Assembly: GCA_035527255.1 (NCBI GenBank)
Contig: DATLAW010000026.1
Location: 1-16,505, forward strand
Reading direction: 5' to 3'
Length of the DNA: 16,505 bases
Source of the DNA: Thermohalobaculum sp035527255
GTDB lineage: Bacteria; Pseudomonadota; Alphaproteobacteria; Rhodobacterales; Rhodobacteraceae
Shown here: positions 1 through 6,496 of the stretch, piece by piece
How positions within the stretch are numbered: the stretch's first letter is position 1
Layout of the letters: each line of letters opens with the position of its first letter
Made by a program: the position numbers and the translations under genes
The notes under the pieces: generated by a model
What the model saw: the letters and a program-made list of their open reading frames with translations, nothing else
What the model was told of the DNA's origin: nothing
The model's database searches: none

Positions 1-1
1 C

Positions 2-730
2 CTGATCCACGGCATTGGTGCGGCCCGCGATACCTGGCGGTACATGGCCCCGATCCTGAGCGAGCACTTCACCGTCGTCAGCTACGATCTGCGCGGCCAC
101 GGTACCTCGCCGAAGTCAGCCGGTGAATTCGGGCTCGACGATCTCGTCAATGATCTTGAGCGGCTGCGCCAGCGCACCGGCGTCGAGAAAGCCCATTTCG
201 CCGGCCATTCGCTCGGCGGCATGATCGGCCCGGCCTATGCCCGCAAATACCCCGATCGGGTGTTGTCGCTCGGCCTTCTGTCCACCGCCGCCGGGCGCAC
301 CGAAGACGACAGCGCCAAGGTCTGGGCCGTGGTCCATGCCATGGAGGAGAAGGGCATCCCGCAGGTGCTCGATACCCTGGTCGGACGCTGGTACACCGAC
401 GCCTTTGTCGCCGCTCGCCGCGATATCGTCCAGCGCCGCCTGAAGCAGGTCGTCGATACCGACGCAGATGTCTTCATGAATGTCTTCCGGATCTATGCCG
501 GCACCGAATTGATGCCGTGGCTGCACGAGGTGGAGGCCCGGTGACTGGTGCTGACCGGCGAGAACGACGGCGGTTGCAATCCACGCCTCAACCGTTTGAT
601 CGACGAGGCATTACCGAATTCGGAGCTGGTGATCCTGCCCACCTACAAGCACGCGATCCTGCTCGAGGCCGGGGAAGAAGTGGCGGCGCACGTGATCCGA
701 TTTATGCTTGGTGGAAAGCCATTAACCTGA
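2..730 (+). pseudogene. Alpha/beta hydrolase, 5'-truncated by the window edge and broken by an in-frame TGA
   Basis: This is an alpha/beta-hydrolase-fold enzyme of the 3-oxoadipate enol-lactonase/haloperoxidase kind; its substrate cannot be told. Frame 2 is open from base 2 and begins just before the oxyanion-hole motif HGIGA. The nucleophile elbow GHSLGG has its Ser codon at 209-211. A TGA at 542-544 then interrupts the frame. The same frame continues to the TGA at 728-730 with the expected C-terminal part: strand LVLTGENDGG with the acid Asp at 566-568, and the catalytic His at 650-652. The stop therefore separates Ser from Asp and His, so a product ending at 544 should be inactive. The local sequence fits loss of one C from a CCCC run plus gain of one A about six bases later, restoring the frame. 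That could be true decay or a sequence error. The true start lies outside the window. The fold is near certain; pseudogene status is less so. Confidence 0.75.
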
Positions 731-789
731 AAGAACATGCCCGGAAGCTGCATCGTTGTTTTAAGCGACAATGAATGGACGGGACTAAA

Positions 790-1695
790 ATGGGTATCCT
801 CGACGATAAAGTCGCTCTGGTCACCGGCGCCAGCCGGGGGATCGGGCGCGGCGTCGCCATCGGATTGGCGCGCCAGGGCGCCAGGGTTGCGATCACCGCG
901 CGGACCATGGCGCCCGGTGACGCTCCGGCGCTCGACGCCTCGGGCCGCCGCGTTCCGGGCAGCCTCGCCGAGACTCTGGAAGCGCTCGCTGAAATTGGCG
1001 CCGATGCAATCGCGCTGCCGGCCGACCTGGCGGATATCGACAGCATCAGCCATTTGGTCAGCCAGACCGTCGCCAGGTTTGGCCGCCTCGACATCCTGGC
1101 CAACTGCGCCATGGGCTTCCCGGTCGACTACGAGGGCACATCATTCTGGAAAAGTCCAGTGACCGACTGGGATGCCCAGAACGCGGTCGGGGTCCGGTCC
1201 CACTACCTGACCAGCTTTTTCGCCGCCCCGCACATGGTCGACCGGAGCAATGGCCTGATCGTCAACATCTCGTCGGCAGGTGCCATCGGCGAATACTACA
1301 ACGCAGGCTTTCGGGTCGCTCATGCCGCGAACAACCGGCTGGCCAAGGCGATGGCCTTCGATCTCAAGGATCACGGCGTCGCCGCTATCGCGCTCTGGCC
1401 ACGCTGGGTGCTGACCGAACGGGTGAAACTTGCCGCCGAGAAGAACCACCCCGGCTTCCACGTCGATCCGGCCGAGTTGGAAGACGCCGACACCCCCGAA
1501 TTGATCGGCGAGGCCATCGCCCGATTGTCGGTCGATCCGCGGCGCATGGACAAAAGCGGCCACGTCCAGCTGATCGCCGAGCTGGCCGATGCATACGGCC
1601 TGGTCGAGGCGAACGGGCGTAAACCACGAATTGACGATTTCACCCGTGAATTGCGTGAAAGGATCGACCGGATCGAGGGCGCGCTTGACTGGTAA
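790..1695 (+). CDS. Short-chain dehydrogenase/reductase-like protein with altered catalytic residues
   Basis: A Rossmann-fold SDR of about 301 residues, resembling the DHRS1-like branch, expected to bind NAD(P)(H). The cofactor motif TGASRGIG is at residues 12-19, followed by a typical Asp/Ala strand and an N-C-A segment (LANCAMG). The catalytic strand gives ISSAGA with Ser161-Ser162. Twelve residues on, where YxxxK is expected, the sequence reads FRVAH, so Tyr is replaced by Phe174 and Lys by His178. The rest of the helix (AANNRLAKAMAFDL) and the following WP loop are conserved. Known SDR chemistry needs that Tyr and Lys, so ordinary oxidoreductase activity is doubtful. I chose the ATG at 790 because it follows GGACGGGA and gives the usual short lead before the first strand; an in-frame ATG at 775 would add five residues. 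It follows the broken hydrolase by 59 bp on the same strand. Confidence 0.9.
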   Translation: MGILDDKVALVTGASRGIGRGVAIGLARQGARVAITARTMAPGDAPALDASGRRVPGSLAETLEALAEIGADAIALPADLADIDSISHLVSQTVARFGRLDILANCAMGFPVDYEGTSFWKSPVTDWDAQNAVGVRSHYLTSFFAAPHMVDRSNGLIVNISSAGAIGEYYNAGFRVAHAANNRLAKAMAFDLKDHGVAAIALWPRWVLTERVKLAAEKNHPGFHVDPAELEDADTPELIGEAIARLSVDPRRMDKSGHVQLIAELADAYGLVEANGRKPRIDDFTRELRERIDRIEGALDW

Positions 1696-1827
1696 GAAGT
1701 AATGCTGGCGGCAAATTCCTCCCTCACAGACCGTCTTCGCGCCGCTTTTGAACTATTTTGTCGCAACGGCGCCAGACAGCGCTCGATTTTACGCGCCTGA
1801 TCGACGTCCAGTTCCTCCGGAGTCGCC

Positions 1828-3039
1828 ATGTTCCAGCGCCGAATCCCCGAATGGCTGCGCCACGCTCCAGCGCCGAGCGTGCGGGGCTTTGCTGTTCTTG
1901 CCAGCGTCGAGTCTGTTGCTCGCGGCATTCTGGTCTCGGTTTTCCCGATCGCCATGTACAAGACCTTTGGCGACAGCCGCGCGGTCTCGGAGATCTATTT
2001 TCTGATCGGTGGCGCATCGCTGGTCACCGTTCTTCTGGTGCCATGGCTGATCCGCTTCGTGCCACGGCGGTGGATGTACACAATCGGCGCCCTGATGATG
2101 ATCGGCGGCGGGTTTTTGGCAGCACTTGGCGGCACGGTACTGCTGCCGATTGGCTTGACCGCCTGCACTATGGCGACCGTCATCGTCTTCGTCTGCGTCA
2201 ACGCCTATGTGCTCGACTATATTGAGCGCACTTCGCTTGGCGAATGCGAGACCCTGCGGCTTTTCTACAGTGGCTTGGCCTGGACCATCGGCCCCTTCCT
2301 CGGCATCTGGCTGATGTCCCAGTGGCCCCCGGCACCGTTCATCGTGTCCGGGGTGGCCGCGACCATCATGCTGGTTGTCTTCTGGGTCATGCGCCTGGGC
2401 AATGGCAAGCTGATCACCCGGGCGCGGGCGCCACAGCCGAACCCACTGGCCTACCTGCCGCGCTTCTTCGCCCAACCGCGCCTGATCGCCGGGTGGAGCT
2501 TCGCCGTGCTGCGCACCTGCGGCTGGTGGGTCTATGTCGTCTACCTGCCAATATACGCGGTCGAGAGCGGCTACAGCGACCAGCTCGGTGGGCTCTTGTT
2601 GTCGATTACCAACGGCTTCCTGTTCGTGACCCCGTTCATGCTGCGCTGGATGCGCGCCCGCTCGGTTCGCCATGCGGTCAGGGTTGGTTTTTTTGGCAGT
2701 GCTACGGCCTTCGCGCTGGCCGCCGTGATGGGCAACCAGCCAATGATCGCGATCGGGCTTCTGATGACCGGGTCGTTCTTTCTGATCCTGCTCGACATGT
2801 GCGGCGGCCTGCCGTTCCTGATGGCGGTAAAGCCGTCCGAGCGGACCGAGATGTCAGCGGTCTACGCGACCTACCGCGATGTCTCGGGTGTCGTCACCCC
2901 GGGTATTGCCCGGCTGGTCCTCGCTGTCGCTCCGTTGCCAATGGTGTTCGCCGCGACAGCACTCGGCTTGGTCGCTGCCCTGGTCATCTCGGCCAACCTG
3001 CATCCGCGTCTCGGCCTGCCTCGAGGGCTTCGCGCCTGA
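1828..3039 (+). CDS. Major facilitator superfamily transporter, 12 helices
   Basis: A 403-residue integral inner-membrane protein of the MFS type. Twelve hydrophobic segments can be counted, in two groups of six separated by a basic loop around residues 190-210 (KLITRARAPQPNP). Two short basic motifs, RFVPRRW after helix 2 and RWMRARSVRH after helix 8, look like the cytoplasmic loops typical of MFS proteins. The substrate cannot be assigned. The start at 1828 follows CCGGAG, about 6 bases upstream. It lies 132 bp after the SDR gene and 86 bp before the HAD gene, all on the same strand, so cotranscription is possible but not shown. A long overlapping reading frame in another phase is a codon-bias shadow. 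Confidence 0.88.
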   Translation: MFQRRIPEWLRHAPAPSVRGFAVLASVESVARGILVSVFPIAMYKTFGDSRAVSEIYFLIGGASLVTVLLVPWLIRFVPRRWMYTIGALMMIGGGFLAALGGTVLLPIGLTACTMATVIVFVCVNAYVLDYIERTSLGECETLRLFYSGLAWTIGPFLGIWLMSQWPPAPFIVSGVAATIMLVVFWVMRLGNGKLITRARAPQPNPLAYLPRFFAQPRLIAGWSFAVLRTCGWWVYVVYLPIYAVESGYSDQLGGLLLSITNGFLFVTPFMLRWMRARSVRHAVRVGFFGSATAFALAAVMGNQPMIAIGLLMTGSFFLILLDMCGGLPFLMAVKPSERTEMSAVYATYRDVSGVVTPGIARLVLAVAPLPMVFAATALGLVAALVISANLHPRLGLPRGLRA

Positions 3040-3125
3040 CGTATTGCCGCCTACGTTGACCGCCCTTACCCGGCGCGCTATCCCAGCCATCCTTGGCCAG
3101 CGGCCAGCCATAGAACGAGGCCCCC

Positions 3126-3989
3126 ATGACTTGCCGGATCATCCAGTCGCTGGCCGAAATTGGCGACCGCTATCAGGCGCTATTTGTCGACCTCTGGGGC
3201 TGCTACCACAACGGTATTGCCACCTATCCGGCGGCCGTGGACGCGTTGCACGCATACCGCAAGGAGGGCGGCATCGTCATCCTGCTGACCAACGCGCCCA
3301 GGCCTGCCGCCAGCGTAAAGACCTTCCTCGACCGCATTGGCGCACCCGCGGACAGCTATGATGGCATCATGTCATCCGGTGCTGCCTGCCAACGGGCACT
3401 CGCCAGCGGCGACCACGGCAGCCGGTTCCACTATGTCGGCCCGCCCCGCGATCTCCACATGCTGACCGGCCTCGACCACGCGGACGCGCCGCTGGACCAG
3501 GCCGACGCCATCCTCTGCACCGGTCTCCGCGACGACCTGAAGGAGACCCCGGACGACTACATCGATGCGATGGTGGATTGGCGCGCACGCGGCCTGACCC
3601 TTCTCTGCGCCAACCCCGACCTGATCGTCGACCGCGGTGAGCAGCGCCTTTACTGCGCCGGTTCGCTCGCGCTGGCCTACGAGAAGGTCGGCGGCAAGGT
3701 GGTCTGGTTTGGCAAACCGCACGGCCCGACCTACGACCAGAGCTTCCACCTGCTGGAGGAACTCACCGGCCGCGAGATTTCGCCGGATGCGGTCCTCGCC
3801 ATCGGCGACGGCATCCGCACGGACGTAAAAGGCGGCCTCGACGCCGGTCTCGACGTCCTCTTTGTCGCCGGCGGCCTGTCAGCAGCCGACCTCGGCACTG
3901 ACGCGGAACACCCGGATCCGTTGATGTTGTCCGCCTACCTCAAAGAACACGGCGTTGCGCCGCAGTATGCGATTGGCCGGTTGAGGTAA
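3126..3989 (+). CDS. HAD-superfamily class IIA hydrolase (NagD-like)
   Basis: A 287-residue phosphatase-fold protein of HAD subclass IIA. Motif I is FVDLWG with the nucleophile Asp22; the second Asp of the usual DxD is a Trp, which I believe is normal for the alphaproteobacterial branch with DVWG-type motifs. Motif II is LLTN with Thr55. Motif III is the Lys of GKPHGP (Lys197). Motif IV is GDGIRTD with Asp228 and Asp233. A C2-type cap lies between motifs II and III. Family members hydrolyse sugar or nucleotide phosphates, but this substrate is unknown. The ATG at 3126 is preceded by AACGAGG at good spacing. The length matches the family. Confidence 0.88.
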   Translation: MTCRIIQSLAEIGDRYQALFVDLWGCYHNGIATYPAAVDALHAYRKEGGIVILLTNAPRPAASVKTFLDRIGAPADSYDGIMSSGAACQRALASGDHGSRFHYVGPPRDLHMLTGLDHADAPLDQADAILCTGLRDDLKETPDDYIDAMVDWRARGLTLLCANPDLIVDRGEQRLYCAGSLALAYEKVGGKVVWFGKPHGPTYDQSFHLLEELTGREISPDAVLAIGDGIRTDVKGGLDAGLDVLFVAGGLSAADLGTDAEHPDPLMLSAYLKEHGVAPQYAIGRLR

Positions 3990-4047
3990 CGCATGCGACA
4001 TGTCCATTTGTTGTATTTCAGTGTCAGGCGACAAACGCAATTACAAC

Positions 4048-4078
4048 CAACAGCTGATTTCAACTCAATCAGCAGTTG
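4048..4078. repeat. Hairpin-forming inverted repeat downstream of the HAD gene
   Basis: The arms CAACAGCTGATT (4048-4059) and AATCAGCAGTTG (4067-4078) pair over 11 bp with one central A-A mismatch and a 7-base loop. There is no T tract after it, so an intrinsic terminator is not supported. It lies 59 bp after the HAD stop and about 100 bp before the pilin-like gene. It could be an RNA-stabilising hairpin or an operator. Confidence 0.4.
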
Positions 4079-4102
4079 TAAAACTTCATCCAGCATGGTA
4101 AC

Positions 4103-4116
4103 ACACAAAGTTGTGT
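4103..4116. promoter_or_regulatory. Possible operator: ACACAA-AG-TTGTGT
   Basis: A perfect 6-bp inverted repeat with a 2-base centre, in AT-richer DNA 60 bp upstream of the pilin-like start at 4177. The symmetry and position fit a binding site for a dimeric regulator. No regulator can be named and no clear -35/-10 pair was found beside it. Confidence 0.25.
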
Positions 4117-4176
4117 TTCGTCGGTAAGGTCGCGAACTGAAACCGATTTTGGTGTAATGTGTTCTGGAGAGTTGAG

Positions 4177-4389
4177 ATGAAAAACCTGACCAAATTCTTT
4201 GACGATGACAGTGGTGCGGTCACTATCGATTGGGTCACCCTGAGCGCGGGTATCCTCGTCGTTGGCATCTTCACGGTCTACTCGATCTACAACAATGGCG
4301 TCGGCAGTGTGGTCGAAAATGTCAATTCGAATGCTCTTGATGTTTTCGTCAACGCGGAGATTGGAACGGTCGTAAACCAGAACCAATAA
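4177..4389 (+). CDS. Flp-like (type IVb) pilin family small protein
   Basis: A 70-residue protein with the layout of Flp-family prepilins. A short polar leader (MKNLTKFFDDDSG) ends in Gly13, followed directly by AVTIDW and a hydrophobic stretch to about residue 37. Flp prepilins are cut after Gly by a TadV/CpaA-type peptidase and usually carry Glu at +5 and Tyr at +6. Here +5 is Asp18 and +6 is Trp19. I recall similar short GAVTxDW proteins from other alphaproteobacteria, but I cannot verify that here. The C-terminal half is Asn-rich and polar. The start at 4177 has GGAGAG at 4166-4171 with 5-base spacing; an upstream in-frame ATG at 4159 lacks such a site and spoils the leader. No tad/cpa assembly gene is in the window, so it is an orphan here. 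A pilin role is inferred. Confidence 0.72.
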   Translation: MKNLTKFFDDDSGAVTIDWVTLSAGILVVGIFTVYSIYNNGVGSVVENVNSNALDVFVNAEIGTVVNQNQ

Positions 4390-4409
4390 ACGGCATCGGC
4401 GGCGGATGC

Positions 4410-4432
4410 TTGGGCGTTCCACCCCAATTTTT
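4410..4432 (+). terminator. Weak intrinsic terminator after the pilin-like gene
   Basis: TTGGG (4410-4414) pairs with CCCAA (4423-4427) over an 8-base loop, followed at once by TTTTT (4428-4432). The stem is only 5 bp, so strength is doubtful, but the place, 20 bp after the stop codon, is right. Confidence 0.4.
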
Positions 4433-4520
4433 CGCGCGGCCGCGCGTGGTGCAATTCCGAGCCATGCCGAGTCCGTTCGCCGGGCGCAAAAATCGTATAA
4501 GCAACGAGAATATGCGCCCG

Positions 4521-4542
4521 TTCGGAACTCTTTCGGAACTCT
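4521..4542. repeat. 11-bp perfect tandem duplication
   Basis: TTCGGAACTCT occurs twice back to back (4521-4531 and 4532-4542). This looks like a slippage or duplication product in non-coding DNA. No function is implied. Confidence 0.85.
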
Positions 4543-4568
4543 TCCGTGCAGGGGATCGTCTCGATCAA

Positions 4569-4595
4569 GGGCCGCGGTGTTTCGGCACCGCGCCC
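4569..4595. repeat. GC-rich hairpin in the pilin/MaoC intergenic region
   Basis: GCGGTG (4574-4579) and CACCGC (4586-4591) pair over the 6-base loop TTTCGG. The stem extends outward through GGG/CCC pairs with one bulged C. No T tract follows on the + strand and no good one flanks it on the - strand, so it is reported as a structure rather than a terminator. Confidence 0.5.
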
Positions 4596-4659
4596 AGATC
4601 GGCACCCGTATCAGAGGCGAAATTTTATTCCTGAGAGATAAATATTAATGAAACTATCT

Positions 4660-4678
4660 TGCGCAATTTAGTTGCGCA
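4660..4678. promoter_or_regulatory. Operator-like inverted repeat upstream of maoC-ribF
   Basis: TGCGCAA (4660-4666) and TTGCGCA (4672-4678) are perfect 7-bp inverted arms around TTTAG. The centre lies about 67 bp before the chosen MaoC start, inside the AT-rich segment where a promoter would be expected. This geometry fits a dimeric repressor or activator site. The cognate regulator is unknown. Confidence 0.45.
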
Positions 4679-4735
4679 TATATCTCGACTCAGGTAAACA
4701 TGCTGCAACGCACAAATGCTCGTCAGAGGGTAGTC

Positions 4736-5179
4736 ATGCTGGACAACATGTTACGCGGCACGGTCTGTATCGAGGACTTGGAGATCGGCATGTTGCGCGA
4801 ACTCACCAAGACCATCGAGGACTACGACATCAGGATGTTTGCCGACATTTCTACCGACCGTAACCCGGTGCATCTGGACGAGGAATACGCACAGGAGACC
4901 ATCTTCGGCGGTCGCATCGCTCATGGCATGCTGACCGCCAGCCTGATCTCGGCGGTAATCGGCGAGCAACTGCCAGGCCACGGTACCGTCTATCTGGGGC
5001 AGACGCTGAAGTTCCTCGCCCCGGTCCGCCCCGGCGACGATGTGACCGCCCGGGTTACCGTGCGCGAGATCGATCACGCCAAACGCCGAGTCACCCTTGA
5101 TTGCGTCTGCCTCGTGGGCGAAAAGGCTGTCCTCAAGGGCGAGGCGCTTGTGCTCGCGCCCTCAAAGAAGTTCGACTGA
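4736..5179 (+). CDS. MaoC-family (R)-specific enoyl-CoA hydratase
   Basis: A 147-residue single hot-dog-fold protein of the MaoC/PhaJ type, expected to add water to trans-2-enoyl-CoA and give (R)-3-hydroxyacyl-CoA in fatty-acid or polyhydroxyalkanoate metabolism. The hydratase motif is clear: FADISTDRNPVHLD at residues 35-48, with catalytic Asp41 and His46. The conserved FGGRIAHGMLTASL helix follows. The later strands (YLGQTLKFLAPVRPGD) match the family. I chose the ATG at 4736 because it follows AGAGGG at 5-base spacing; an in-frame ATG at 4700 would add 12 residues and another sits at 4748. The stop is 32 bp before the RibF start, suggesting cotranscription. Which acyl-CoA it uses is not visible. 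Confidence 0.9.
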   Translation: MLDNMLRGTVCIEDLEIGMLRELTKTIEDYDIRMFADISTDRNPVHLDEEYAQETIFGGRIAHGMLTASLISAVIGEQLPGHGTVYLGQTLKFLAPVRPGDDVTARVTVREIDHAKRRVTLDCVCLVGEKAVLKGEALVLAPSKKFD

Positions 5180-5211
5180 GGGGCGATCCTGCCCCGAAAG
5201 CAGGGGCGGGG

Positions 5212-6219
5212 ATGCAGCTGATCAAGGGCTTCGAGGGGCTAGCACCCGGCCAGCGCGGCGCCTCGGTGGCGCTGGGAAACTTCGACGGCGTGCATCGCGG
5301 CCACCAGGCGCTGATCGCCGAGGCTGCCCGTGCCGGCGCCCGTATCGGTGCGCCGACCGGGGTCATCACCTTCGAGCCCCACCCGCGCCGTTTCTTTCAG
5401 CCCGACGCGCCGCCATTCCGTTTGACTCCCAGCCGCGAGAAGGCCCGCATCCTCGCCAAGCACGGGGTCGGACACATCCACGAACTGGCGTTCGACGCTA
5501 CGCTCGCAGCCATGCCTGCCGAGGCGTTCGTCGAGCAGATCCTGGCCGGAGGCGATCGCGGCGGGCTCGGCATCCGTCACTTGGTCATCGGCGAGGATTT
5601 CCGCTTCGGCAAGGGACGCACCGGCGATGCCCGGCTGCTGCGCAACATGTCCGCCGATCTCGGCTTCACCGTCTCGATCCATCACATCCTGAAGGGCGAG
5701 GCCGGCGAATATTCCTCGACCGCCGTTCGGGTCCATCTCGAGGAGGGCCGTTGCGATGCCGCAGCGGCGCAACTCGGCCGCTGGCACGGTGTCTCCGGCC
5801 CGGTCATAAAGGGTGACCAGCGTGGCCGCGAATTCGGCTATCCGACCGCCAACCTAACCTTCGGCGAGCAGATCATTCCGCGCTACGGCATCTACGCGGC
5901 CCAGGTCGAGGTTCTCGACGGCCCCCATGCCGGCACCCATGCAGGTGTCGCCAGCATCGGCGAGCGCCCGACCTTCGGGATCAACGCGCCAAATTTCGAG
6001 GTCCACCTTTTCGACTTCGATGGAGACCTCTACGGCGCCCAAATCTCCGCCGGTCTGGTGGCCTATCTACGCGGCGAGGAGCGTTTCGACAACATCGAGG
6101 CGCTGATCGTCCAAATGGGTCAGGACGCAAGCCTCGCCCGCGCCCGACTGCCCATGCATCTGTCCCCGGCTGGCTCCCCGGTTGACTGGGGCGGTTCCGG
6201 CATTGCCCGCGCCGCCTAA
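5212..6219 (+). CDS. ribF: Bifunctional riboflavin kinase/FAD synthetase
   Basis: RibF phosphorylates riboflavin to FMN and then adenylylates FMN to FAD in the cytoplasm. The N-terminal FAD-synthetase (nucleotidyltransferase) domain shows GNFDGVHRGH at residues 22-31, GEDFRFGKGRTGD from residue 127, and the SSTAVR signature that ends this domain. The C-terminal kinase domain shows GYPTANL from residue 209, then GVASIGERPTFG and an FEVHLFDFDGDLYG strand. The length of 335 residues is slightly above the usual 305-330 because of a roughly 25-residue Pro/Gly/Ala-rich tail. The ATG at 5212 follows GGGGCGGGG. No FMN riboswitch is recognisable upstream. It is an essential housekeeping gene in most bacteria. 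Confidence 0.97.
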   Translation: MQLIKGFEGLAPGQRGASVALGNFDGVHRGHQALIAEAARAGARIGAPTGVITFEPHPRRFFQPDAPPFRLTPSREKARILAKHGVGHIHELAFDATLAAMPAEAFVEQILAGGDRGGLGIRHLVIGEDFRFGKGRTGDARLLRNMSADLGFTVSIHHILKGEAGEYSSTAVRVHLEEGRCDAAAAQLGRWHGVSGPVIKGDQRGREFGYPTANLTFGEQIIPRYGIYAAQVEVLDGPHAGTHAGVASIGERPTFGINAPNFEVHLFDFDGDLYGAQISAGLVAYLRGEERFDNIEALIVQMGQDASLARARLPMHLSPAGSPVDWGGSGIARAA

Positions 6220-6302
6220 GTTGGTTGATCGGACCTCAAGCGCGCCGCCACAAACGCTCTGGCCCAGCGCATTTTGACCTGATTGACGGCGTTTCGGCTG
6301 AT

Positions 6303-6326
6303 ATTTAGCCCTTCGATTGGCTAAAT
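6303..6326. promoter_or_regulatory. Perfect 8-bp inverted repeat between ribF and the XRE gene
   Basis: ATTTAGCC (6303-6310) and GGCTAAAT (6319-6326) flank an 8-base spacer. It lies 83 bp after ribF and 171 bp before the XRE gene. As RNA it could form a hairpin; no T tract follows, so terminator function is not supported. An operator is possible, perhaps for the two-headed XRE protein encoded downstream. The rest of 6220-6496 shows nothing further I can name. Confidence 0.4.
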
Positions 6327-6496
6327 CGCCGGGAAAAGCCCATTTTGCGGTCGGCGATTGAGAATATCTTCACATCGATGTTGTGTTTTCCGAATCATCG
6401 GGGCAAACTCTTTGGGAAGGACGCGTTAACCCATAAAAATTGAGCGCTCGCAGCGTCCGAACTTAGCGAAGCAGCTCATACGTTGAGGATGAAGCG

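Larger units (their letters stand above)
4390..4735. other. Gene-free stretch between pilin-like and MaoC genes
   Basis: These 346 bp hold no convincing reading frame or RNA gene. They contain a weak terminator just after the pilin-like gene, a perfect 14-bp CG palindrome at 4433-4446, an 11-bp tandem duplication, a GC-rich hairpin at 4569-4595 and an AT-rich tail with an operator-like repeat. The AT-rich part from about 4620 to 4690 is the likely promoter zone for the maoC-ribF pair, although I could not fix -35 and -10 boxes. Confidence 0.5.

Noticed and set aside
542..544. TGA read through as selenocysteine or Trp
   Set aside because: No selenocysteine insertion element is seen, family members have a normal hydrophobic strand there, and TGA ends other genes in the window.
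1789..2673. Long antisense reading frame opposite the MFS gene
   Set aside because: Its product is a low-complexity Gln/Asp/His/Pro-rich chain typical of the antisense of GC-rich genes, while the + strand frame gives a clean 12-helix protein.
3189..3197. Loss of the second Asp in HAD motif I (DLW in place of DxD)
   Set aside because: I believe Trp at this place is normal in the related class IIA branch, so it is a family trait rather than damage.
4433..4446. Perfect 14-bp palindrome CGCGCGGCCGCGCG as a terminator
   Set aside because: On the + strand the T run comes before it, not after, and there is no loop; pure CG palindromes of this size are not rare in such DNA.
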